A stretch of DNA of 40,316 nucleotides from Aureococcus anophagefferens (taxonomy: Eukaryota > Sar > Pelagophyceae > Pelagomonadales > Pelagomonadaceae), in NCBI RefSeq assembly GCF_000186865.1, contig NW_008705593.1, positions 113,124-153,439 on the forward strand, read 5' to 3'. Below are positions 1-8,001 of this stretch, piece after piece. A program made the position numbers and the translations under genes. A model generated the notes under the pieces. That model ran no database searches. It was not told where the DNA came from and saw only the letters and a program-made list of their open reading frames with translations. Positions within the stretch are counted from its first letter, which is position 1, and each line of letters starts with the position of its first letter.

Positions 1-1226
1 GAAGAAGTCGCGCAGCGCGCAGGGGTCGTCGAGCAGGCGCGCCGTGCCCCACCGTTCGCGGATCGCGCGCAGCACGTCGCCGAAGTAGCCCGCGAGGCAC
101 TCGGGGCACGTGACCTCGCGGTGGACCTCGCGCGCGCCGTCCCTGAGGGCCTTGGCGCGCGCCGCGTCGCCCTGAAGCGCCTTGACCGTGGGCGCGAGGG
201 TCTCGGCGTCGACGACGACGTGCGTCGCGCCGTCCTCGAGCGCCGGGTAGTAGAACTCGACCGCGTCCATGTCCCACTGGAGCACGACGCTCCCGAGGGA
301 CCAGAGGTGATTGAGGTTCCAGGAGTAGGAGCCGTGCGTCGACCCCGGCAGGTTCAGCAGGAAGCGGTAGGCCGCGTAGTCGACCTGGTCGCTGGGAGCT
401 TTGGCCGTGATCTTCTCCGGATGCCGCACCGCGGCCGCGATGGCCTCCGTGTAGTTCTGGGGCGGCGCGCCCGCGACGCCGTCGCAGAAGTGGGGGTCCT
501 TGCGCAACGCGCAGGGAAGCGGCGGCGCGTGGGAGAGACACTTCACGTCGACCTCGTGCGGCGCCGCTAGCGTCTGCGCGGCGGCCGCGAGGCGCGCGAA
601 CGACCCGAAGTTCTTCAAACAGTCCGCCTCGCGGTGGTTTTTGTCGTCGTGCGGGGAGATGCTGCCGCGCCAGAACGCGCGCTTGCGTCGGTGCTCCCAC
701 GGTCGTGCATTCGCCGCGCGCTGGAGGACGGCCCGAAAGTCTCGCCAGTCGTCGACGTTCGCAAAGTAGGGGTTCGGGATCATGACGCCGTCCCGCGCGG
801 CGTGGGACTTGGCGATGACGAGGCACGGGTCGCCCGCGTGGCAGACGCCCGTGGAATCGTCGGAAAATTGGTAGACGGCGTTCGGCAGTTCTGCCGCGAC
901 CTACGAGGGCGCGTAGGTCATAGGTTCGTAGCCCGTCAAAAGCGGTACGGAGCGACACCGGCCGCGACGGACGTCACGAACGCGAGGTGCTTGTCGATCT
1001 TCTCCTGCGTCGCCGCGTAGTGTATGAAATGCTTGTCGACGACGACGACGCCATCGAGGATCATCACCGTGGACGACTTCACCCAGAGATAGTCCCGCAG
1101 ATATCGCGCCGGGTCCGTGGCGTCGACGCCGTCGTAGGCGTAGACAGACCGGTTCAGCTCGCGCATGATCTTCGAGCGGTCGAGCTTAGCGTTGATGATT
1201 TGTAGGATGAGGAGCAAAAAAAGCAT
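1..1226 (-). CDS. CAP10/GT90 protein O-glucosyltransferase-like (3' end outside window)
   Basis: Read on the minus strand as exon 959-1226 plus exon 1-890, joined over a 68-nt intron. The protein starts with a hydrophobic leader (MLFLLLILQIINA), so it is probably secreted or ER/Golgi-lumenal. The second exon carries landmarks of the CAP10/KDELC/POGLUT family (GT90): MIPNPYF, then FWRGS about 35 residues later, then YRFLLNLPGSTHGSYSWN and LGSVVLQWDMDAVEFYYPAL, and a conserved Cys pair (TCPEC) near the window edge. Family members transfer glucose or xylose from a UDP-sugar to protein serine or to glycans; the acceptor here is unknown. About 385 residues are visible with no stop before position 1, so the C-terminus is missing. 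The start is the only ATG that provides the leader. Confidence 0.85.
891..958 (-). other. Intron in GT90 gene (68 nt)
   Basis: Exon 1 runs into TGA just past position 936. Removing a GTGTCG...GGCAG segment joins VTSVAA to ELPNAVYQF in frame. The donor is the only one found that gives the correct phase (phase 1). The boundary is inferred from reading frames. Confidence 0.6.
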
Positions 1227-1344
1227 CGCGCCCAGTCGACGCGTCGATGAATTGGTCGCGGAGCGGACCTGAATTACACGTCTCCGACTACTGCTCGATC
1301 AAGCCCTCAATGAAGCTTCAACGTGTGGATTTTGTAGGCCTTCT

Positions 1345-1770
1345 AGGGGCCCCTAGGCAACGCGCGGTCTGGGCGTCTTTCGCTAAGTCCCCGGGCAGTC
1401 TCCGCCAGGTCCTCCGGCGTCTCCGGCGCGTCTCGGAAGTCGCGTCTTGGCCGCGTCTGGGGCGTCTCGGCCGCGTCTGGCGGCGTCTGGCCGGCGTCTG
1501 GGCCGGCGTCCCGCGTCTGGGCTGCGTCTCTCGCGCGTCTCTCGCGTCCCGCGGGTCTGGCTTCGGTCCCGGGGTCGTCTTTCGTGGTCGTGGGTTCGGT
1601 CCTGGGGTGGTCTCTGGCGTCTTTTTTTTCGCGTCCCGGCCGCGTCCCGCGTCTCCGGCGCGTCTCGGCCGCGTCCCGGGGCGTCTTGGCCGCGTCCTGC
1701 CGCGTCCCGGAACTCGCGTCTCCCGCGTCTCGGCCGCGTCTGCAAGACGCAACGTTGCCTAGGGGCCCCT
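1345..1770. mobile_element. MITE-like element with 18-bp TIRs and 6-bp TSD
   Basis: An 18-base sequence (AGGGGCCCCTAGGCAACG) at 1345-1362 recurs as a perfect inverted copy at 1753-1770. Immediately outside both ends lies the same 6 bases, CCTTCT (1339-1344 and 1771-1776), as expected for a target-site duplication. The 390-bp interior has no gene. It is a degenerate minisatellite built from GCGTCTCGGCCG/GCGTCTGG-like words and is almost free of A on the plus strand. This looks like a non-autonomous DNA transposon in the gap between the GT90 and JmjC genes. Long frames across it on both strands are composition artefacts. Confidence 0.7.
1380..1745. repeat. Degenerate GCGTCTSGGCCG minisatellite
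   Basis: Short words (GCGTCTCGG, GCGTCTGG, GCGTCCCGG, GCGTCTTGGCCGCGTC) recur dozens of times, all in one orientation, giving strong strand asymmetry (few A on plus). They fill the interior of the TIR-bounded element. Confidence 0.8.
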
Positions 1771-1899
1771 CCTTCTGGTGCGGCCCCACGGCGCGACAAC
1801 CGGACGCCAGACGGGGAGTCCGACTGGGCTTCGCCTCGACGACAAGTTCGACGACGACGCGCCCGCTCTGTCGGCATGAACGGGTGAGCGGTACAACTT

Positions 1900-2470
1900 T
1901 TACTCGTCCTCCGAGTCGTCGCTGTCCCCCGAGTCGTCGCCGCCGCGGTGGTTCTCGGCGACGACGAGGAGCCCCTCGGCGACGAGGGCCTCGGCGACGC
2001 CGACGCGGTCGTCGTCGCCGCCGTCGTGGGGCAGCGACGACACGAGCGCGGGCCGCGCCGGGTGCGTCGCGAGGAGCGCCTCGAGCGCGGGCGCGTCGTC
2101 GGCCTCGAACTCGAGGCACGCGACGGGCCGCGCGCGGTGCTGGACCGCGTTCGCGCGCGCGTGGTAGAGCAAGACGCGGCCGTCGGGCGCGAGGCAGAGC
2201 CGCGCGTCGCGGCGGTTCGCCGCGTAGACGCGCGACGACGCCGCGACCGGCGGCGCCGCGGCCGCGGGCGTCGGCGGCGGCAGCTTCTCGGCGACGAAGT
2301 CGGCCGCGAGGTCGTCGGCGGCGTCGTCGAGGGCCGCGAGGGCGTGCGCGAGGACCTCCTTGAGCTTCGCCGCGGCCTCGCGCGCGAAGTCCGCGCGGCG
2401 GCGCCGCTGCGCGCGCGCGCCCCGGGGGATCTCACCGTCGTACGCGACGGCCGCGACCTCGGCGACGCTG

Positions 2471-2521
<51 letters not shown>

Positions 2522-3684
2522 TCCGCGGGCTCGTCGTCGTCGTCGCCGTCGTCGCCGGCGTGCGCGACGCCGAGGAAGTGCGCGTAGTCGCGCGGGAGCG
2601 CTTTGCGGAGGCCGCAGTCGCCGCGCTGCGCGCTCTCGAGGGCCTTGGGCAGGAGGCGCTCGAGGAGGTCGATCCACGCGTTGGCGCGGTGGGCCGACAG
2701 CGTGACGTGGAGGCTCGGCGCGGCGCCCGTGGCCGCGCGGTGCACGAAGCCCCGCGGCAGGTAGAGCACGTCGCCCGGGTCGAGCGTGACCTCGGCGCGC
2801 AGGGTCCCGTAGAGGGCGTCGAGGGCCTCGTCGTCGAAGTCCTGGCTGGAGACGCGCGGCAGCTTCAGGTCGTCGGCGTCCGGCGCGAAGATCTGCCACG
2901 TCTTGGAGCCCTCGGTCTGGAGCACGAAGACGTCGACGTCGTCCCAGTGCGCCGCGAAGCCCTGGGCCGCGCCGCCGGGCGTCAGGTAGCTGTTGGCGCC
3001 CACGGTCGAGCCGAACTCGTCCTCGAGGCAGCGGCAGAGCGCGTGGACGCGCTCGTTGGAGTCCGCGGGGCACCGGAGCCGCACGGTCGCGCCCTCCGTC
3101 TCGAACGCGCGTTTCGCCCACGCGGCGTCGACGGGCTCGCCGTCCCGCGTGAGCGTCGTGCGCGCGCCGCGCTCGACGCGCGTGACGTCCGCGTCCCGGC
3201 CGCCGACGGCGGCGCCCGTCTCCAGGTACGCGAAGACGTCCGCGGCGCTCATGAGGCCCGAGAGGTAGCCGCCGCCGCGGCCGCGGACGTGGAGCGCCTT
3301 CTTCTCAAAGTACTCGCCGTAGAACGTCCGCGCGCCGACGGGCGCGAGCAGCGCGCGCAGCGCGCGCCGCGCGGCCGAGTCGCCGTCCTCGAGGGGCCGC
3401 CCGCGCGCGGCGGCCCGGAGCGCGCCGTCTCGCAGGTCCGCGCCGGACGCGTCGACGACGCCGAGCACGGCGCCGTCGGGCGCCTCCGGGTCCGCGGCGC
3501 GCCGCTCGGCCCGGGCGGCCTTGGCCTCGAGCTTCGCGCGCTTCTTCTCGCGCTTCGGGTCGAGCGCGCGCGCGTCGCCGGCGCGCACGAGGGGCTGCTG
3601 CTGCTGCTTCGCCTTGTTCTTGTGCTTCTTCTTGCGCTTCAGCGCGGCGCGCGACTGGCCGCCGCTCGAGTGCGACGCGTCCAT
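1900..3684 (-). CDS. JmjC ribosomal oxygenase/histone demethylase-like (NO66/RIOX type)
   Basis: Protein of 594 aa from a single exon; the ATG at 3684 opens a Lys-rich nuclear/nucleolar-type N-terminus (KRKKKHKNK, residues 17-25). Residues about 115-340 form a cupin_4/JmjC domain. Fe(II) ligands are H246 and D248 in AHWDDVDVFVLQ, and H315 in LYLPRGFVHRA; NSYLTPGG lies just before. The HWDDVDVFVLQTEG.K.W pattern matches the NO66/MINA53 subfamily, 2-oxoglutarate oxygenases that hydroxylate ribosomal-protein histidines (NO66 also reported as an H3K4/K36 demethylase). Odd: a run of about 35 mostly acidic residues (about 383-418) separates the JmjC core from the C-terminal dimerisation/winged-helix region. 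It ends DDSEDE. Substrate cannot be read from sequence. Confidence 0.85.
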
Positions 3685-3858
3685 CGCCGATGCGTCGCGA
3701 ATAAAAACGCTGCGTTGGCGGTCTACGACTGCTGCGGCGCTCGAACCGGCTCACACCTTCGATCGCCGGTTCAGCAAACCCATGTTGACGAGACAAGGTG
3801 CCGATACCAAATCATTTGCGTGCCCTTCGATTAGCTGACACTCTGGGCGCGGGCTGCG
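3685..3858. promoter_or_regulatory. Divergent intergenic region (JmjC / membrane protein)
   Basis: 174 bp between two start codons pointing away from each other, so both promoters must lie here or overlap the 5' UTRs. It contains a 26-bp motif (3768-3793) that recurs with 22/26 identity at 32722-32747, also between two head-to-head genes. Confidence 0.5.
3768..3793 (+). repeat. Shared 26-bp intergenic motif, copy 1
   Basis: Begins GGTTCAGCAAACCCATG and ends ACGAGA. It matches 32722-32747 at 22 of 26 positions. Both copies sit between divergent genes. It may be a core promoter element or a remnant of a dispersed repeat. Confidence 0.45.
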
Positions 3859-5364
3859 ATGTCGGGCAGCTACGAGCGCCTCGGGGGGGGCTGGTCGACG
3901 CGGGAGCGCGTGGTCGCCTGCGTCGGCGTCGTCGCGACGGCGGCGCTCGGCGGCCTCGCGCTGCTGCGGCTGCCCGGCGGCGCCGGCGCGCCGGCGCCGG
4001 CCCTCGTCGCGTCGACGGCGGCCATCGACGCGTCGCCGACGAAGGCGAGCCTCCAGTTCCAGCTCTACAAGATCGCGCTGAGCGTGCGCGAGGGCGAGGC
4101 CCACGCCGTGCACGACCTCGTCAACGACACCTTCGCGCACGTCGATCCGAATTTCGACCTCGGCTGCGACGGCGTGAAGATCAACGGCTACCTCATGTCC
4201 TACGGGCCCCAGGTCCACTGGGTCGAGGCGTCCATACTGTCCAACGACCCCCAGCCCATCAAGTACTGGCAGGACTACTTCGAGGAGCTCAACGGCGACC
4301 TGTCCTCATGGAACGCGTTCATGCACAACAAGGTGAGCATGTTCACGTCGAACGTGACCGCGCCGTACCTGCGCATGGTCGAGAACAAGATCCCCCTCAT
4401 GCTGCGGACGTCCGACGGCTACAGCGGCAAGGCGAGCCCGACGGGCGAGCTCGCCCACGTCCTCTTCCAGGTCGCGGGCCGCATGTACGAGATCGCGGGC
4501 CCCGTGACCGCGGAGGTCCGGTCCGCGCTGGGCACGGACGACTGGGCGCCCTGGAGCGACTTCGAGTGCCCGACGGCCCACATGCTCGACTCGAACCTCG
4601 ACGAGTACGTGACGACCTACGACGGCTACGTCGCGGCGGCGAACACGGCGATGCAGAAGTGGGCGGCGGACAAGGGCTACTACCCGCCCATGCTCAGCGG
4701 CGTGTCCGTGTCCGCGGAGCACGGCGCGTCCGAGACGCTCGACGACGACGACCTCGTCGACGACCTCCAGTCCATCGCGGACGTCCACAGCTACGCGGAG
4801 CTCGAGACGGACGCGTGCGCGATCACGCGCATCGAGACCGTGTCCGCCAAGGGCTTCCGGTCGCCCGTGCGCTACGTCGCCAACGCGTTGGCCAACGACG
4901 CCCTCGCGACGACGGACCCCGCCACCGGCGAGAAGACGGGGCTCACGGTCGAGGACTACAACAGCTACATCTGGAAGACGCACGCGGAGATCGCGGGGTC
5001 CTACGACAACTGGGCGGGCTGGGACCACTGGATGGACCAGCACATCGGCCTCAAGTACGTCGGCTCCGACTCCTGCGCCGTGTCCCACCAGCTCAACGCC
5101 AACCTGACCGCGCGCGGCGTCGCCGTCGGCCAGCGGACGACGGCCGACTACGGCGCGGAGAAGGCCATCCACTGGTACACGGGCTACGCCGGCTCCATGA
5201 CCTGGGAGTACTGGGTCACGGGGTGCCCGTCCTACTCCACGGACTCCGAGGCCGACGTCTGCGCCTGCCACGCGTCCAACAACGACAAGATCTTCCTCGA
5301 GGAGACGGGCGCGAACTGCACGCGCTTCGGCGAGGACAAGTGGCTCATCCACGACCGCGCCTAG
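3859..5364 (+). CDS. Type II single-pass membrane protein, unknown function
   Basis: 501 aa, single exon. A short cytosolic N-terminus (MSGSYERLGG...STRER) precedes one membrane segment (about residues 18-37); the remaining 460 residues should lie in the lumen or outside. They carry several N-glycosylation sequons (NDT, NVT, NLT, NCT) and a Cys-rich C-terminus (VCACHAS, GANCTRF), consistent with the secretory pathway. Two stretches resemble one another loosely, each with paired aromatic/His residues (VHWVEASI...; WDHWMDQHIGLKY, IHWYTGY). This could reflect a tandem VOC/glyoxalase-like fold, but no family was recognised. It ends 45 bp before the stop of the convergent LRR-CH gene. Confidence 0.8.
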   Translation: MSGSYERLGGGWSTRERVVACVGVVATAALGGLALLRLPGGAGAPAPALVASTAAIDASPTKASLQFQLYKIALSVREGEAHAVHDLVNDTFAHVDPNFDLGCDGVKINGYLMSYGPQVHWVEASILSNDPQPIKYWQDYFEELNGDLSSWNAFMHNKVSMFTSNVTAPYLRMVENKIPLMLRTSDGYSGKASPTGELAHVLFQVAGRMYEIAGPVTAEVRSALGTDDWAPWSDFECPTAHMLDSNLDEYVTTYDGYVAAANTAMQKWAADKGYYPPMLSGVSVSAEHGASETLDDDDLVDDLQSIADVHSYAELETDACAITRIETVSAKGFRSPVRYVANALANDALATTDPATGEKTGLTVEDYNSYIWKTHAEIAGSYDNWAGWDHWMDQHIGLKYVGSDSCAVSHQLNANLTARGVAVGQRTTADYGAEKAIHWYTGYAGSMTWEYWVTGCPSYSTDSEADVCACHASNNDKIFLEETGANCTRFGEDKWLIHDRA

Positions 5365-5409
5365 GTTCCCCCCCGCCCTTCCTTTTTAAATAAGCATGTT
5401 CGAAACGAC

Positions 5410-6794
5410 TCACCGGAAGCCCGAGTCCGCCTCCATGGCCATCTCCATGAAGGACCCGCGGAGGCCGACGCCCGCCTTCCGCCCGCTCGTCGCCGCGTTG
5501 GCCGCGGGCGCGGCCTTGGGCTTCGCTTCCTCCGCCGACGCCTCGAACTGCTCCGGCGCGGCGAGGCCGTCGATCTGGGCGCAGGCGGCCCGTTCGACGG
5601 CGAATTCGCCCCCCGACTTGGCCGCGAGCGCCGCGAGGCATCCGCAGACGCGCGTCCGCGCCGCGTCGCCGCGGCCCTCCTCGAGGTCCACGGTCTCGAA
5701 GAGGTCCGCGACGCCGGCCCCGCGGCAGGCGTCGAGGAAGGTCTTGACGTTCTCCCGCGCCTGGAAGGGCTTGGGCGCCCGGTGCGTCCGGAGCCGCGAC
5801 CCGAGCGCCGCGCTCGCGAGGTCGCAGAGCACCTGGGCGGGAACCGGGTGATGCAACGTTTTTTGAACGTGCATGTTCCGCGCGCGCGCGTTCCAAAACA
5901 AGCATCGACGCTTCGAGCGCGCTCCGAGAGACGATCGCTCGTCCAAAAGTCAGCCGAAACGAGTGGAAAACGACCGAGATAGAAGTCGGGAACGTCGCGC
6001 CCGTTTCCCGCCCTGGCGAGCGCGACGCCGTCGCGGAGGCCGGCCGTGCCCTCGACCCGGATGCCCAGCACTTTCTCGATCCAGGACGACGTCGCGTCCT
6101 CGAGGAGGGAGCTCTCCGTGGACTTGGTCGCGGCGAGCTTGACGTCGTGCGCCGCGGCCTCGCGGCGCGCCTCGGCGACGTAGTGCGGGTCCGCGACCTC
6201 GAACGCGGGGACGAAGACGCCGTCCTGGCGGTGGAAGCCCCCGGGCTTGAGCCCGTCGGGGAGCAGGTCCGTGACATCCTTGCCGTCGGCCTTGCGCTTC
6301 GCGATCTGCTTGTTGCGCACGAGGTCCTTGTTCAGCTTGAACGACTTCCGGCTGTCGAGGCGCCACTTGAGGTCGACGAGCGTCACGTTCTTCTCCAGGG
6401 CCGCGAGCCAGGCGTCCATGCAGGACTCGCCGAAGGGGCCGTTGCCGACGAGGTTGAGCGCCGCGAGCGCGTCGTTCCCGGCGACGCCCTCGGCTAAAAG
6501 GACCGCGCCCGCGGAGCTGATCTTGTTCCCCTCGAGGTCGAGGGCGGCGATCTTGCTCGTCTCGAGGATGGTTTTCAGCCAGGCGCAGTCCGCGTCGCCG
6601 AGCTCGAGCTTGCGGAGCTTCACAGACTTGACGGATTCGTTGTGGGACAGCGCCGACGCGAGCGACGCGCCGTACTCGCCCGGTTTCATCTTGAAGAGGG
6701 CGTTGCCGCTGAGGTCCACCTCGGCGACGACCTCCGTGCAGGCGGCGACCTTGCCGATGATCTCCTTCGGAGAGGCGGCGCCGAAGCGAGGCAT
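5410..6794 (-). CDS. LRR + calponin-homology domain protein
   Basis: Join of 6024-6794 and 5410-5832 (minus), 460 codons interrupted by a 191-nt introner, giving about 397 aa. Residues about 20-150 are leucine-rich repeats of the tropomodulin/RNase-inhibitor type (VDLSGNALF, LDLEGNKIS, LNLVGNGPF). Residues about 235-335 form a CH domain: WIEKVLGI, then LRDGV-VLCDLAS across the splice, HRAPKPFQARENVKTFLDAC, and LFETVDLEEGR. CH domains of this type bind actin or act as cytoskeletal scaffolds. The start at 6794 (MPRFGAASPKEI) fits the LRR cap; open frame continues upstream but crosses the neighbouring promoter. The C-terminus is Ala/Lys-rich and ends ADSGFR. Confidence 0.85.
5833..6023 (-). mobile_element. 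Introner copy 2: transposon-like intron in the LRR-CH gene
   Basis: Intron of 191 nt whose removal restores the canonical CH motif DGV|VLC. The element proper is 5833-6015. Its ends are inverted: CAGGGCGGGAAACGG at the 5' side and, reverse-complemented, CTGGGCGGGAACCGG at the 3' side (13/15). Flanking 8-mers are GCGCTCGC (intron start) and GTGCTCTG (after the AG), a probable decayed target duplication. The body is clearly homologous to intron 28387-28586: both share CTATCTCGG.CGTTTTCCAC, TTTTGGACGAGCGATC and GGAAC(GC)5GGAAC. The 5' splice site reads GC rather than GT. Confidence 0.85.
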
Positions 6795-6906
6795 GGCGGT
6801 AGGCGACCTGGCAGTTAATGAGCTGCCATCGCGGGCAGCCGATGGGGCTGCTCGCTGAAGTTGCACGTCAATTTGAAGTGAGACAGTCGATCGAGCCGGA
6901 ATATCG
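6795..6906. promoter_or_regulatory. Divergent intergenic region (LRR-CH / plastid membrane protein)
   Basis: 112 bp separate the two start codons. It contains GCTGCCATCGCGGGCAGC, an imperfect palindrome. No TATA box is evident. Confidence 0.45.
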
Positions 6907-7890
6907 ATGGCCGCAGCGATGCGGTGCTCGCTGCCTATCCTCCTGCTCGTTCCGGGGACGCTGGCCTTCCTGTCGCCGATGCGACCGCCGGAACGACCGC
7001 TGTCGCCCGGCGGCCGCGCGGCGTCGATGCGACCGCCGACGCGCCTGCGCTTCGACCTCGACTCCCTGGGCCTCAGCGGCGAGAGTGGCAAGAACGCCCT
7101 CATCGGCGTCTGGCTCTTCGGCGGCCTCATCCCGGCCCTCATCGGCATCAACTCCTACGCCGTCGACAAGCTCTCGGCGCCGGCCAAGTACGACGGCTTC
7201 GTCGACACGGACGCGGCCAAGGTCGCGGCCGGCGCGGCGCGGCTCCCGCTCGCGTCCGCGGGCGCGCCGGACGCGGTCCTCGCCGACGACGTCGTCGCCG
7301 TACTCGACGCCTTCGCCGCGAGCTACGACGCCGGCGCGTTCCTGCCCCTGGGCGCGGCGCTCGGCGCGGACGCGGGCGACGCCGCCGCGGGGCAGCCGCT
7401 TTATTTGCCGAGGGCGGCCTTCCGCGCCGCCGTCGCGCGACGAACTCGCGGCGCGCCGGACGCCGCCCTCGACGCCGTCTTCAACGCCTGGGCCGGCGGG
7501 AGCGGCGCGCGCGCCCGGCGTCTTTTTACCCGCCCTTTTCGACGCGGAGCTCCCTCTTATCTCGTCGGCACGCCTCTTTTTCGCCAGCTGCCGACCTTAT
7601 TCCGGGACGCGAGAGCACGATTCGGGATTCCAAGCATTCGCGCCGCTCCCCGTCGGCGCGCGCGCATTTCACCCCCGGCACAGGTCGCGCCGCAGCCCAA
7701 GGTCGACGCCGCGCTCGCGGCCTGGCGCGCGGGCGACGGGTCCTGGAACCTCGGCGCCGTGGACCGGGCCATCGCCGGCGGCACGGCGTCCGTCGCCTTC
7801 GGCTTCTTCGGCCTCCTCGTCCTCGACGTCCTCGCCCTCGTCTTCTTCGGCGGCGCGGCGAAGAGCCTCATCTTCGACGCCGGCGCGTAA
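6907..7890 (+). CDS. Plastid-targeted membrane protein, unknown function
   Basis: Starts with a signal peptide and a cleavage region TLAFLSP, the aromatic-at-cleavage pattern of heterokont plastid precursors, followed by an Arg/Pro-rich transit stretch. One membrane segment follows (ALIGVWLFGGLIPALIGI), then a soluble middle part, then a C-terminal membrane segment (FGFFGLLVLDVLALVFFGG). Reading straight through gives 327 aa, but 7507-7683 looks like an intron with no stop in frame. Splicing it out joins AWAGGSG to VAPQPKVDAALAAW (about 268 aa). The function was not recognised; thylakoid or envelope location is inferred. The stop is 111 bp from the convergent channel gene. Confidence 0.75.
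   Translation: MAAAMRCSLPILLLVPGTLAFLSPMRPPERPLSPGGRAASMRPPTRLRFDLDSLGLSGESGKNALIGVWLFGGLIPALIGINSYAVDKLSAPAKYDGFVDTDAAKVAAGAARLPLASAGAPDAVLADDVVAVLDAFAASYDAGAFLPLGAALGADAGDAAAGQPLYLPRAAFRAAVARRTRGAPDAALDAVFNAWAGGSGARARRLFTRPFRRGAPSYLVGTPLFRQLPTLFRDARARFGIPSIRAAPRRRARISPPAQVAPQPKVDAALAAWRAGDGSWNLGAVDRAIAGGTASVAFGFFGLLVLDVLALVFFGGAAKSLIFDAGA
7507..7683 (+). other. Probable 177-nt intron, in-frame and stop-free
   Basis: The segment ends CCGGCACAG before GTCGCGCC. Near its start it carries CCGGCGTCTTTTTACC, matching the intron at 18385 (CCGGCGTCTTTCTTAC). Its translation is Arg-rich and unlike the flanking protein. The donor would be GC (GCGCGCGCC). Because the length is a multiple of three, retention would still give a protein. 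Confidence 0.55.
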
Positions 7891-8001
7891 GGTCCCGATA
7901 TATGTCGCGCCGGGGTCCGAGAAGCGGGTCGTTAACGCGGCGCTCCGCGGGCGGGGGAGGTCGGGGGGTGCGCGAGGCCGCGTCGCCGCGTGGCGCGCGG
8001 C
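7891..8001. other. Convergent intergenic spacer
   Basis: 111 bp between two converging stop codons. No structure beyond GC-rich sequence is seen. Both 3' UTRs and poly(A) sites must lie here or overlap. Confidence 0.5.

Noticed and set aside
1247..2435. Several 140-350 codon Arg/Ala/Pro-rich frames on both strands
   Set aside because: They cross the MITE minisatellite and run antisense to the JmjC gene; composition is that of GC-rich DNA read out of frame and no motif is present.
2466..2535. GTC/GTCGTC microsatellite
   Set aside because: It encodes the poly-Asp region of the JmjC protein, so it is coding low complexity rather than an independent element.
1948..3834. 628-codon plus-strand frame
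   Set aside because: Exact antisense of the JmjC coding sequence, Val/Arg/Ala-rich, no domain.
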